From Ignavibacteriota bacterium (lineage in GTDB: Bacteria; Bacteroidota; Ignavibacteria; Ignavibacteriales; Melioribacteraceae), in assembly GCA_013112585.1 (NCBI GenBank), contig JABFGH010000011.1:1-64000 (forward strand): a stretch of 64,000 nucleotides of DNA. The letters are read 5' to 3'. Position numbers and translations under genes: made by a program. Below, piece after piece: positions 17,182 to 25,559 of this stretch (positions are counted from its first letter, which is position 1; each line of letters begins with the position of its first letter). The notes beneath the pieces are model-generated. The model saw only the letters and a list, made by a program, of their open reading frames with translations, searched no databases and was not told the origin of the DNA.

Positions 17182-18033
17182 ATGAAAAAGGTATTAGTAG
17201 CCGGAGCAACAGGTTATTTAGGAAAATTTTTAGTTAAAGAATTGGCAGAAAAAAATTATGAAGTATCTGCAATAACAAGAAATCCTAAGAAAACCGAAGA
17301 GTTAAAAAAATTAGGAGCCAGCAATGTTTTAGTCGCTGAAGTAACCGATAAGTCTGCACTGACTGGTATTTGTGATAATATTGATGTGGTTATCACAGCT
17401 GTTGGTAAAACCAAGCAGAAAGACAATTTCAAGTATATGGATGTTGACTATCAAGCTAATAAAGATTTACTCGATGAAGCAAAACGTGCAGGTGTTCAAA
17501 AGTTTATTTATGTCTCAGGACTAGGTTCCGAAAAATTTTCTCATGTTAAATTGTATGCTGCAAAGCTTAAATTCGAAAAAGAATTAAAGAAGTCCGGAAT
17601 CAATTATGCAATTGCCTATCCGGGAGGATTCTTTATTGATATGCTTGAAATGCTGGATCTAGCCAAAAAGGGAAATGCATATCTCTACGGCGATGGATAC
17701 AATTCAATCAATCCTATTCATGGTGCAGATGTAGCTGAAGAAGTTGTTAAAATGATAGATGGCGATCTAAAGGAAAAAACATTTGCCGGACCTGAAGTTT
17801 TTTCACAAAGAGAAGTTATGGAATTGGCATATAAAGTTATTGGCAAGCCTGCACCAAAATTTAGGACTACTCCAGCTTGGTTAGTTAGAGGAATCTTTAA
17901 GACTCTAAAATTATTTACACCCGAAAAAGTTTACGGTAATATGGAGTTTGTTACTACAGTTGCAACAAATGATCTTGTTGCAACACCGGCGGGAAGCAGA
18001 AAGTTAGAGGACTTTTTCAAAGAAAACAAATAG
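17182..18033 (+). CDS. NAD(P)-binding atypical SDR (NmrA/COG0702-like)
   Basis: 283 aa from ATG 17182; an upstream TTG at 17164 adds six residues only. The N-terminal GATGYLG motif and a Rossmann domain lead to DVVITAVGKTKQKD and an atypical YVSGLG segment, as in NmrA-like and complex-I-assembly-type atypical SDRs, which often lack the Tyr-x3-Lys pair. It could be a reductase or an NAD(P)-sensing protein. The first 52 nt around its start are duplicated at the end of the gene at 14161, which shows that another copy of this gene once lay there. It continues the operon, 21 nt after the hydrolase. Confidence 0.87.
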   Translation: MKKVLVAGATGYLGKFLVKELAEKNYEVSAITRNPKKTEELKKLGASNVLVAEVTDKSALTGICDNIDVVITAVGKTKQKDNFKYMDVDYQANKDLLDEAKRAGVQKFIYVSGLGSEKFSHVKLYAAKLKFEKELKKSGINYAIAYPGGFFIDMLEMLDLAKKGNAYLYGDGYNSINPIHGADVAEEVVKMIDGDLKEKTFAGPEVFSQREVMELAYKVIGKPAPKFRTTPAWLVRGIFKTLKLFTPEKVYGNMEFVTTVATNDLVATPAGSRKLEDFFKENK

Positions 18034-18070
18034 TTGTTGAATATAGAAAATTTAATAAGTGGAAAACAAA

Positions 18071-18748
18071 ATGGAAAATTACACAACATGCACATGGGAT
18101 GAAAAATCAGACTGTGCTAACTGCAGCATAGCTGGTAAGCTTGCCTGCAAGTGGGATAAAAAGATATTAACAAATTTTCATTTAATTAATTGGACAGCAA
18201 TAGTTCCGGCGATTTTCGGTATGATCATAATCGGATACATTACAAGTAACTGGTGGATATTAGCTGGCTATATTGGTTATTTCTTATTCATGTTTGGATT
18301 TCTGGAAATCCGATTTCTTTGCAGTCACTGCCCATATTATGCTAAGGAAGGTAAAACATTGCACTGTCTCGGAAATCATGGTGCATATAAGTTTTGGAAG
18401 TATCGACCCGGACCATTAAACAAATTAGAAAAATTCATGATGAACTTCCTGATTGCCACAATGTTCTTTGTTATACCAATTTCAGTATTCGGGTATGGTA
18501 TTACGTATGTATTAATTAATTATGATGGGTTTGGACTCATAACACTCCTAGGATTAATAGGACTTGCTGCAACAAATTTTATTGCAGCAAATTCCGGACT
18601 CAACACATTAAAAAGATTCTATTGCCCTAACTGTGTCAATTTCAGCTGTCCGTTGAATGAAGTGCCAAAAGAAAATGTAGATATCTATTTGTTAAACAAT
18701 CCTGTTATGCGGAAAGCATGGGAAGATACAGGATGGAAATTAAATTGA
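18071..18748 (+). CDS. Cysteine-rich membrane protein, unknown function
   Basis: 225 aa from ATG 18071 (GTG 18059 adds four residues). An N-terminal soluble Cys cluster (CTWDEKSDCANCSIAGKLAC) is followed by two helices (about 38-80), a second cluster (FLCSHCPYY...LHCLGNHG), two more helices (about 125-180) and a third cluster (FYCPNCVNFSCPL). At least nine conserved-looking cysteines suggest metal or Fe-S binding on the cytoplasmic face, or redox chemistry. I recognise no named family. It lies directly before the first methyltransferase gene, whose ATG follows 8 nt after this stop, so they may act together. Confidence 0.75.
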   Translation: MENYTTCTWDEKSDCANCSIAGKLACKWDKKILTNFHLINWTAIVPAIFGMIIIGYITSNWWILAGYIGYFLFMFGFLEIRFLCSHCPYYAKEGKTLHCLGNHGAYKFWKYRPGPLNKLEKFMMNFLIATMFFVIPISVFGYGITYVLINYDGFGLITLLGLIGLAATNFIAANSGLNTLKRFYCPNCVNFSCPLNEVPKENVDIYLLNNPVMRKAWEDTGWKLN

Positions 18749-18756
18749 GATCAAAA

Positions 18757-19626
18757 ATGAAGAAGAAAGAAAAGCCAAGTCACACAGCTTTAAAAGTTGG
18801 CTTAAATATTATTGCACTTAGCCATATTGAAGAAATGAAAAATGTTCTCCCTGATGGAATTGTATCCGCTACATCGGATCTGCTGAAAAGCTCGAAGGCA
18901 GTAAATACTAAAAGAATTGAAAAGCATCATTCACCTAATATTGTAAAACTTTATAAAATATTTGATTGGATGCTGCCGGGTCAGTTTGAAGTATTCGGTT
19001 ACCGTAAAGCCTTTTTCGAAGAAAGGGTTCTTGATGCAATAGAGCATGGTGCATCGCAAGTTCTTGTTTTAGGATGCGGATATGACACTTTATGCTATCG
19101 TTTAGCGTCAAAATATCCGCAGGTTAAATTCTTTGAGATCGACCATCCCAATACGGCTATTTCAAAGCTGGAAGGTTTAGTTAAGCTGGGAAAATCAAAT
19201 AATCATTTTGTAATACCTGAAGACTTGAGCAAGAAAACTTTAAGTGAGGTTTTGGGGGCAAATGATTCGTGGAATAAAACGGAGAAGACAATTATTACGG
19301 CTGAAGGTTTGCTTCAGTATCTTCCTCCAAGCTCAGTTCAAAATTTATTTGAGCAGTGTTCAAAAATTACTGGTGATAAAAGTAGAATTGCGTTCACCTA
19401 TGTTGGTAAGGGTTCGGACGGAAGACCATATGCGGGACCGAGAACAGGACTTATGCTATGGCTGCTGAAAATTTCGGGTGAACCCTGGCTGTGGGCAGCA
19501 AACTTAAATGAGCTAAAAGAACTATTGTTTTCAAGCGGTTGGCAATATTCTGAAAAGTTGACCGGAGAAAATATTAAAAGAGGCATAGAATATTTTGCAT
19601 GTGCAATAAAAAATAAAGAGGATTAG
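18757..19626 (+). CDS. SAM-dependent methyltransferase, leucine carboxyl methyltransferase (PPM1) family
   Basis: 289 aa from ATG 18757; upstream ATGs at 18718 and 18733 overlap the previous gene. Family features are FGYRKAFFEERVLDAI, the SAM-binding LVLGCGYDTLCYRL, FEIDHP after the second strand and ITAEGLLQYLPP, all typical of the COG3315 O-methyltransferases linked to polyketide and lipid modification. It probably methylates a carboxylate or hydroxyl of a small molecule. The gene is 3 nt upstream of the second methyltransferase, so the two form a pair. Confidence 0.88.
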   Translation: MKKKEKPSHTALKVGLNIIALSHIEEMKNVLPDGIVSATSDLLKSSKAVNTKRIEKHHSPNIVKLYKIFDWMLPGQFEVFGYRKAFFEERVLDAIEHGASQVLVLGCGYDTLCYRLASKYPQVKFFEIDHPNTAISKLEGLVKLGKSNNHFVIPEDLSKKTLSEVLGANDSWNKTEKTIITAEGLLQYLPPSSVQNLFEQCSKITGDKSRIAFTYVGKGSDGRPYAGPRTGLMLWLLKISGEPWLWAANLNELKELLFSSGWQYSEKLTGENIKRGIEYFACAIKNKED

Positions 19627-19629
19627 TAA

Positions 19630-20469
19630 ATGTTCAATGAACTAAAAGAAATTAATAAAAAACCAAAACCGTTTGAGTTTTACACTGCTGCGGAACTATG
19701 GACAAATGAATATACAGCTGAGCAAATGCTTCAATTCCATTTGAATGAAGATGTTGATGCAGCATCACGAAATAAGGAATTCATTGATAGATCAGTAGAG
19801 TGGATCATTGATAATTTTAAAGTAAATGGAAATACCAAGCTTGCTGATTTTGGATGTGGTCCCGGTTTATATACTACTCCGCTTGCTGAAACCGGCGCTA
19901 AGGTCACAGGTATCGATTTTAATAAAGTAGCTATTGATCATGCAAAGAAAGTTGCTCAAGAAAAGAATCTTGATATAGATTATATCGTTGCAGATTATTT
20001 GAAATTTGAAACTGAAGAAAAGTTTGATTTAATTTTATTAGTATTCACCGATTATTGTGTGTTAAGTCCTAAACAAAGAAAAGTATTGCTAAATAAATTT
20101 AGAACAATGCTTAAACCAAATGGACTTCTATTTATGGATGTTCAATCAATAGAAGCTTTCAATAAAGTAGAAGAGAAAGCTATCTATGAAAAGAATCAGT
20201 TATTTGGGTTCTGGTCACCAGATGATTATTACGGTTTTGTTAACACTTATAAATATGAAGAAGAAAAAGTTAGTCTGGATAAATACACAATTTTTGAGGA
20301 GAACAGGAAGAGAGTTGTTTACAATTGGTTTCAGTATTTCGATATAGAATCTCTGAAAAATGAGTTTGAAGAAAATGGTCTAAAGATAGTAGAAAAATTT
20401 TCTGATGTTGCCGGAAAGCCATTTAATTCTAATTCTGATGAAATAGCCGTTGCAGTGAAAAAACAATAA
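19630..20469 (+). CDS. Class I SAM-dependent methyltransferase
   Basis: 279 aa. SAM-binding motif I is ADFGCGPGLYTTPLAETG, motif II is VTGIDFN and an acidic VADYLKF follows, with a standard Rossmann-like core (about 65-180) and a beta-rich C-terminal extension (FGFWSPDDYYGFVNTY... KYTIFEENRKRVVYNW) often seen in small-molecule N- or O-methyltransferases. It starts 3 nt after the preceding methyltransferase and is surely co-transcribed. The substrate is unknown. Confidence 0.88.
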   Translation: MFNELKEINKKPKPFEFYTAAELWTNEYTAEQMLQFHLNEDVDAASRNKEFIDRSVEWIIDNFKVNGNTKLADFGCGPGLYTTPLAETGAKVTGIDFNKVAIDHAKKVAQEKNLDIDYIVADYLKFETEEKFDLILLVFTDYCVLSPKQRKVLLNKFRTMLKPNGLLFMDVQSIEAFNKVEEKAIYEKNQLFGFWSPDDYYGFVNTYKYEEEKVSLDKYTIFEENRKRVVYNWFQYFDIESLKNEFEENGLKIVEKFSDVAGKPFNSNSDEIAVAVKKQ

Positions 20470-20490
20470 TTCTGATTTCTACCATAAAAC

Positions 20491-21069
20491 ATGCTAAAAT
20501 TAAATAAGGTTGGATTTAAATACGAGAGTTCTCCGGACTTAATATTTAAAGATATTTCAATTCAGTTTTCTAAGTGTTGGACCGGGATAATTGGAGCAAA
20601 TGGTTCAGGAAAAACAACGCTTTTGATGCTTGCTTCAAATTCATTAAAGCCATCCGAGGGAAATGTAAAATCAATTGGGTCGTCGTATTATTGCGAACAA
20701 AGAACAGATAATAAACCGCATCTTTATGAAGGGTTTATAAATTCTTATGAAAACTATTCTTTTCAAATTCAGGAACTATTAAAAATTAATACTGATCTAT
20801 TTTCCAGATGGGAAACGTTAAGTCATGGCGAAAGAAAAAAATGTCAACTTGCAACCGCACTATTTCATAACCCGGATATCCTGATCATTGATGAGCCTAC
20901 AAACCATATGGACCTGCCTTCAATAAATTGTGTTGAAGACACATTGGTTGACTTTCGAGGAGCGCTGCTATTGGTGAGCCATGATCAAACTTTTTTGAAT
21001 AGGATTATTAATAAAACTTGGAATATCACAGAACTAGATTATACGCAATTACAGTTAAAAATTATTTAA
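20491..21069 (+). CDS. Small stand-alone ABC ATPase (ABC-F-like), possibly shortened by a frameshift
   Basis: 192 aa. It contains all ATPase motifs: Walker A GANGSGKT, Q-loop region YYCEQR, signature LSHGERKK, Walker B ILIIDEPTNHMD and H-loop VSHD. The signature and the NHMD after Walker B resemble ABC-F proteins, which normally have two such domains (about 540 aa); here there is only one. After the stop another frame continues as NYLKAVEKSQLVFKNN, which reads like an ABC-F linker. One missing or extra base near 21053 could thus have ended the gene early. No permease gene is adjacent, so transport is doubtful; a resistance or assembly role is possible. Confidence 0.8.
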   Translation: MLKLNKVGFKYESSPDLIFKDISIQFSKCWTGIIGANGSGKTTLLMLASNSLKPSEGNVKSIGSSYYCEQRTDNKPHLYEGFINSYENYSFQIQELLKINTDLFSRWETLSHGERKKCQLATALFHNPDILIIDEPTNHMDLPSINCVEDTLVDFRGALLLVSHDQTFLNRIINKTWNITELDYTQLQLKII

Positions 21070-21220
21070 AAGCAGTAGAAAAATCGCAGCTTGTTTTTAA
21101 GAATAATTAGGCGGTCATAATGGATAAGCGATTATCTCAACAGGAAAGTAAATCTAATGTTGATTAGTTTAGGGAGATTATTTTAGGGCGTTATAATATG
21201 TGATAAAAAAGGAAATAGTT

Positions 21221-22081
21221 ATGATAGAGATTAAACAGCTTACAGATGTAAGTATGAATGTTATTCACAAAACTGTTAATGATGCATTTTCTGATTATGT
21301 AGAACCATTTGATTTAACAATCGATCAATTGAGGTATATGATCGAGCGGAGAGGGTGCGACTTAAATTTATCATTCGGTGCATTCAGCGGAACAGAGCTT
21401 GTGGGATTTACACTGAACGGAGTAGACAACTGGAACGGCAAGCGCACCGCTTACGATACGGGTACCGGAATAATAAAAGAATACCGAAAGCAGGGCATTG
21501 CTACAAAAATGTTTGAGGAGTCGCTTCCGGTTTTAAGGAGCAATGGAATTGAATTTTATTTGCTGGAGGTTATACGAACAAACACAAAGGCTTTTGAGCT
21601 TTATAAAAAAGCAGGCTTCAAGGTTATTCGTGAATTTGATTATTACGATATTGAAAAAAATAAACTTCGCATGAATGCAAGGGAGTTGGATGAGGAGTTT
21701 GAGTTTAGAGAAATTCAAAAACCGGATTGGCAATCTATGAAAACGTTTTGGGAGTTTGAACCTTCATGGCAGAATTGCATTGATTCGATCAATCGGAAAA
21801 TTGACTACTTCAAAATTTTCGGAATATTCAAAGATGAAACACTCGCCGGTTACGGAATTATTGAGCCGTCAACAGGAGATATTCCTCAATTAGCTGTAGC
21901 AAATTATTATAGAAGGGAGGGACTTGGAACCAATTTGCTTAAACTGCTTGTCAGCTTTGCTGAATGTGATGAAATTCGAATAATCAATACAGAAGCAGAA
22001 TACGAGCCGTTTAAGAAGTTTGCAAAAAGTGTAAATCTTGAGCCGGGATTTGGTCAATATGAAATGGGTTTGGATTTGTAA
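21221..22081 (+). CDS. GNAT acetyltransferase with two GNAT domains
   Basis: 286 aa from ATG 21221, which has AAGGAA upstream; the GTG at 21200 would add seven residues. The first GNAT domain (about 1-150) has the acetyl-CoA-binding segment IIKEYRKQGIATKMFEESL and LLEVIRTNTKAFELYKKAGF. The second, shorter half (about 155-286) has YYRREGLGTNLLKLLV, again a Q/R-x-x-G-x-G/A loop. Two-domain GNATs act on small amines, antibiotics or proteins. It is a separate unit, about 150 nt after the ABC gene. Confidence 0.88.
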   Translation: MIEIKQLTDVSMNVIHKTVNDAFSDYVEPFDLTIDQLRYMIERRGCDLNLSFGAFSGTELVGFTLNGVDNWNGKRTAYDTGTGIIKEYRKQGIATKMFEESLPVLRSNGIEFYLLEVIRTNTKAFELYKKAGFKVIREFDYYDIEKNKLRMNARELDEEFEFREIQKPDWQSMKTFWEFEPSWQNCIDSINRKIDYFKIFGIFKDETLAGYGIIEPSTGDIPQLAVANYYRREGLGTNLLKLLVSFAECDEIRIINTEAEYEPFKKFAKSVNLEPGFGQYEMGLDL

Positions 22082-22269
22082 AAAGTAAAAATAATATTCT
22101 GTAAAATAGATTTTCATTACGAAAAATTTCAATACGAATTAACCCGTTTTTAAAAAACCGAAGCGGGTAAATTTGTTCCATTTATCCGCGCACACTGATT
22201 CAGTAAACTAACCGCGTTGTTTAAGAAAGATTTTATAAATCGGGATTAAAAACACACTTAAAAAAATAT

Positions 22270-22326
22270 TTGACATAGGTGTAACTTTTCAATTGTATTT
22301 ACGTCAAATAAATGACCGTTAGTCAT
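22270..22326 (+). promoter_or_regulatory. Promoter with TetR operator
   Basis: TTGACA at 22270-22275 and a weak -10 near 22293-22299 form a sigma-70-type promoter. The palindrome ATGACCGTTAGTCAT (22312-22326) just downstream, 20 nt before the tetR start, fits autorepression. The same TGAC-N5-GTCA element occurs before the efflux genes at 23002. Confidence 0.6.
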
Positions 22327-22345
22327 AAAAAAGGAAATTTGTTGT

Positions 22346-22984
22346 ATGGGAACAGCTGAAAGAAGAGAAAGAGAAAAATTAAGAAGAAGGACCGATATAG
22401 TTGATGCTGCTGAAAATGTTTTTTTTTCAAAAGGATTTGAAAATTCAACTATGGATGACGTTGCTAGTGAAGCAGAGTTAAGCAAGGGTACATTGTACTT
22501 ATACTTTAAAAGTAAGGAAGAACTTTATCTTGAGATTGTGCACCGGGCAACTAAAATATTATCTGGATTGTTTTTGGAAGCTGTAAAAAATAAAACGACC
22601 GGATTAGAAAAAACAAAAGCGATCGGTGAGGGATTCATCAAGTTTAATAAGGAATATCCAAACTATCATAATGCATTCTTATATCATCAAACAAAGCAAT
22701 ATGATGAAAAACTCTCTGCTGACCTCGAAAGCTCAGTCTTTGGAGTAAAAAGGCAAAGTATGGAAATTTTTGTAGATGCGATCAAATCGGGAATTAAAGA
22801 CGGCTCAATTAGAGAAACTCTAGACCCTGTAAAAACCGCAGTTCTTCTCTGGGGCGAAACAACTGGAATTCTTATGCTTATTAAATTTAAAGGAAAACTG
22901 CTTAGACAGAACTTAAACTTGAGCGAAGAAGAACTTATCAGTTATTTCTTTGAATTTACTTATCAAGCACTTAAAACGAATTAA
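22346..22984 (+). CDS. TetR/AcrR-family repressor of the first RND efflux operon
   Basis: 212 aa. N-terminal TetR HTH (about 12-60): IVDAAENVFFSKGFENSTMDDVASEAELSKGTLYLYFKSKEELY, split here only by the recognition helix SKGTLYLYF. The ligand-binding C-terminal domain has no specific signature. It directly precedes TolC, adaptor and permease genes in the same direction, and the TGAC-N5-GTCA palindrome lies upstream of this gene (22313-22325) and again upstream of tolC (23002-23014). Repression of itself and of the pump, relieved by a pump substrate, is the likely mode. Confidence 0.9.
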   Translation: MGTAERREREKLRRRTDIVDAAENVFFSKGFENSTMDDVASEAELSKGTLYLYFKSKEELYLEIVHRATKILSGLFLEAVKNKTTGLEKTKAIGEGFIKFNKEYPNYHNAFLYHQTKQYDEKLSADLESSVFGVKRQSMEIFVDAIKSGIKDGSIRETLDPVKTAVLLWGETTGILMLIKFKGKLLRQNLNLSEEELISYFFEFTYQALKTN

Positions 22985-23001
22985 TAAATTTTAAACTATG
23001 C

Positions 23002-23014
23002 TGACTATCAGTCA
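23002..23014. promoter_or_regulatory. Second TetR operator
   Basis: TGACTATCAGTCA matches 10 of 13 positions of the palindrome at 22313-22325 (TGACCGTTAGTCA), and the three differences are all transitions, giving TGACYRTYAGTCA. It lies 30 nt before the tolC start. Confidence 0.65.
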
Positions 23015-23043
23015 TAAAATACATGAAGTTAAAGGAGAATAAA

Positions 23044-24411
23044 ATGTATAAACTATCTTTGTTTTGTGTGTTTCTATTCTGTTCAATAAATGCTTTTGCA
23101 CAAAACGATGTTTTAGAAGAATACATCGGCGTTGGTCTTCAAAACAATTTGGCTTTGAAGCAAAAAGAGTTTTCCCTAAAAAGAAGTATCGCCGAACTAA
23201 GGGAAGCAAAAGGAATGTTTTTGCCGAGCGTAGGAATAAATGCAAGGTATTCTCGAGCCGATGGCGGAAGAGAATTTGAGATTCCTGTGGGTGATTTAGT
23301 TAACCCAATTTACAGCGCAATTAACCAGTTGAGCGGAAGCAATAATTTCCCGACCAATATTCCAAATGAACGGATAAACTTTTTCCGTAAAAAAGAACAC
23401 GATACTAAGATATCTCTCGTTCAGCCGATCTTCCAGCCGAAGATTTTATTCAATTATAAAATTATATCGAGACTCTCAGATGTTGAAAAGGCAAAACGAA
23501 ATATTTATGCTCGCAGCTTGGTTGCCGATATTAAAAAATCATACTACAATTATTTAAGTGCTATTGAAACCGTTAAGCTTTTTGAAGAAACGGAAAAATT
23601 GCTTTTGGAAAATTTAAGAGTGAGTGAAAGCTTATTTAATAATCAAAAAGTTACTGAAGATGTTGTGTTCCGTGCAAATGCTGAATTGAGTGAACTGCAG
23701 CAGCAGAAGGCAGGTGCGGAGAAGAATGAATATATGGCGGCGTCCTATTTTAATTTTTTATTGAACCGACCTCTTGATGAAAAAATAAAGATTGTAATTG
23801 AGAGTAAAGAAAACGATGAGAATTTACCGCATATAGAAACTTATACTGAATTTGCTAAAATAAATCGCGAAGAGTTTTATCAATTAGATCGAGCAATTGA
23901 AGCGGCAGAGTACAGCATTGATCTTTCCAAATCTGATTTTCTTCCCGGCGTCGCGTTGGCATTTGATTACGGCTTTCAGGGAGAGGAATATAAATTTAAT
24001 TCCGACAATGATTATTGGATGGCATCGGTTGTACTCAATTGGAATTTGTTCAACGGTTTCCGGGATGCGGCTAAAGTAAGTCAGGCTAAATATCAAAAGA
24101 GTGAATTGGAAGCGAAAAAAAATGAGGCAGCGAAACAGATTTCCCTTGAAGTAAGAGAGGCATACCAGAACGTGGTTGTGTCACTCAAATCATATGCAGC
24201 CGCTGAAGATAGATTAGAAAGCGTAAGCAAAGCATTTAAAATTATTGAGCGAAAATACCGTGAGGGATTAGTAAATCAAATTGAATTTTTAGATGCCCGT
24301 ACAACATTAACCCAGGCAGGCATAAACAAAATTATTACAGGAAATAAATTGTTCGTAAATAAAGCAGAGCTTGAAAGGGTTGCTGCGCTTTATCAAATAG
24401 AGTTTGATTAA
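23044..24411 (+). CDS. TolC-family outer-membrane efflux protein
   Basis: 455 aa from ATG 23044, which has AAAGGAGA upstream (ATG 23023 lies over the spacer). Signal peptide (1-20, ending AFAQ). The mature protein has the two internally repeated halves of outer-membrane efflux proteins, with long coiled-coil helices (DVLEEYIGVGLQNNLALKQ..., and RLESVSKAFKIIERKYREGL before LDARTTLTQA). It should form the trimeric outer-membrane channel for the adaptor and RND permease encoded next. Confidence 0.92.
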   Translation: MYKLSLFCVFLFCSINAFAQNDVLEEYIGVGLQNNLALKQKEFSLKRSIAELREAKGMFLPSVGINARYSRADGGREFEIPVGDLVNPIYSAINQLSGSNNFPTNIPNERINFFRKKEHDTKISLVQPIFQPKILFNYKIISRLSDVEKAKRNIYARSLVADIKKSYYNYLSAIETVKLFEETEKLLLENLRVSESLFNNQKVTEDVVFRANAELSELQQQKAGAEKNEYMAASYFNFLLNRPLDEKIKIVIESKENDENLPHIETYTEFAKINREEFYQLDRAIEAAEYSIDLSKSDFLPGVALAFDYGFQGEEYKFNSDNDYWMASVVLNWNLFNGFRDAAKVSQAKYQKSELEAKKNEAAKQISLEVREAYQNVVVSLKSYAAAEDRLESVSKAFKIIERKYREGLVNQIEFLDARTTLTQAGINKIITGNKLFVNKAELERVAALYQIEFD

Positions 24412-24449
24412 AATTAAAATAATAAATAGAAATTTATAAAGGAGTTCTG

Positions 24450-25490
24450 ATGAAACGGAATAGAATAAAAATACTTTTGGTGATGACAGTTATTTCGCTG
24501 ACGGTAATTGCCTGCAATTCCGAAGTAAAAGAATCTAAAGAAGAATTTGTTTCTGTAAAAACCGCCCAAGTGAAATATGAAAATATTTCAATACCTATAA
24601 ACACGAGCGGCAAAATTATGGCATCATCAGAAACAAGGCTCTCATTTTTGACCGGCGGAATCATTAAAAATATTACTGTTAGAGAAGGTCAAAAGGTTAA
24701 AAAGGGTGTTTTACTGGCATCTCTGGACTTGTCAGAAATAGAAGCCCAGGTTAGCAACGCAAAAAACGGTTACATAAAAGCCAAGCGGGATTTTGAACGA
24801 GTGAAAAATCTTTATTCCGATAATGTTGCCACTTTGGAACAGTACCAAAATTCAGAGACCGGTTATGAGGTTGCTGAAGCAAACTTAAAGATCGCTGAGT
24901 TTAACTATCAACATTCAAAAATAACTGCACCTGCCGATGGAAAGATTTTTAAAAAAATTGCTGAAGAGGGAGAACTTGTAAGTCCCGGACTGCCTGTGTT
25001 TTTATTTGGCACAACAAGCAGCAGCTGGCGGATATTAGTTGGACTGATCGACAAAGATATTTTGAAAATTAAAATTGGCGATTCAGCCGTGGTTGAACTT
25101 GATGCTTATCCAAATCAGAAGCTGAATGCTTTCGTCTCGGAAATCGGTCAATCCGCAAACCCGATGAATGGAACGTATGAAGTGGAGCTTAACCTCAAAT
25201 CCGGCGTAAATAATTTTGTATCGGGATTTGTAGCAAGGGTTCAAATTTATCCATCAAGAAAACAGGGTATTTATTTAATTCCATCATCGGCTTTGGTAGA
25301 GGCTGACGGTGATAAAGGATTTGTTTATCGTGCAAATAAAAGCAAGGATACGGTTGAAAAAATTCCAATTACTATAATTAAAATTTTGGATGATAAATTA
25401 GCAGTTCAAAGTGATTTCCGATTAACGGAAGTTATAAATGACGGAGCTGTTTACTTAAAAGCCGATTCAAAAATTAATATTGTAGAGTGA
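24450..25490 (+). CDS. RND efflux periplasmic adaptor (membrane fusion protein)
   Basis: 346 aa lipoprotein (signal to about residue 22, lipobox VIAC). Usual order of MFP domains: barrel-sandwich/lipoyl halves (INTSGKIMASSETRLSF, GQKVKKGVLLASLDLSE and later ITAPADGKIFKKIAEEGELVSPG), the alpha-hairpin between them, a beta-barrel and a membrane-proximal domain. It follows tolC by 38 nt and has AAAGGAG upstream. It joins the outer-membrane channel to the RND pump. Confidence 0.92.
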   Translation: MKRNRIKILLVMTVISLTVIACNSEVKESKEEFVSVKTAQVKYENISIPINTSGKIMASSETRLSFLTGGIIKNITVREGQKVKKGVLLASLDLSEIEAQVSNAKNGYIKAKRDFERVKNLYSDNVATLEQYQNSETGYEVAEANLKIAEFNYQHSKITAPADGKIFKKIAEEGELVSPGLPVFLFGTTSSSWRILVGLIDKDILKIKIGDSAVVELDAYPNQKLNAFVSEIGQSANPMNGTYEVELNLKSGVNNFVSGFVARVQIYPSRKQGIYLIPSSALVEADGDKGFVYRANKSKDTVEKIPITIIKILDDKLAVQSDFRLTEVINDGAVYLKADSKINIVE

Positions 25491-25559
25491 AATTATTTCG
25501 ATTGAATCTGTCGGCAGTATTCTGATTATCTAAAAACGAAAAAATTAAGGAGAGCAATC

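Noticed and set aside
22142-22172. Terminator after the GNAT gene (ACCCG...CGGGT)
   Set aside because: The stem has only five pairs with a long loop, and the T run lies within the loop, not after the stem.
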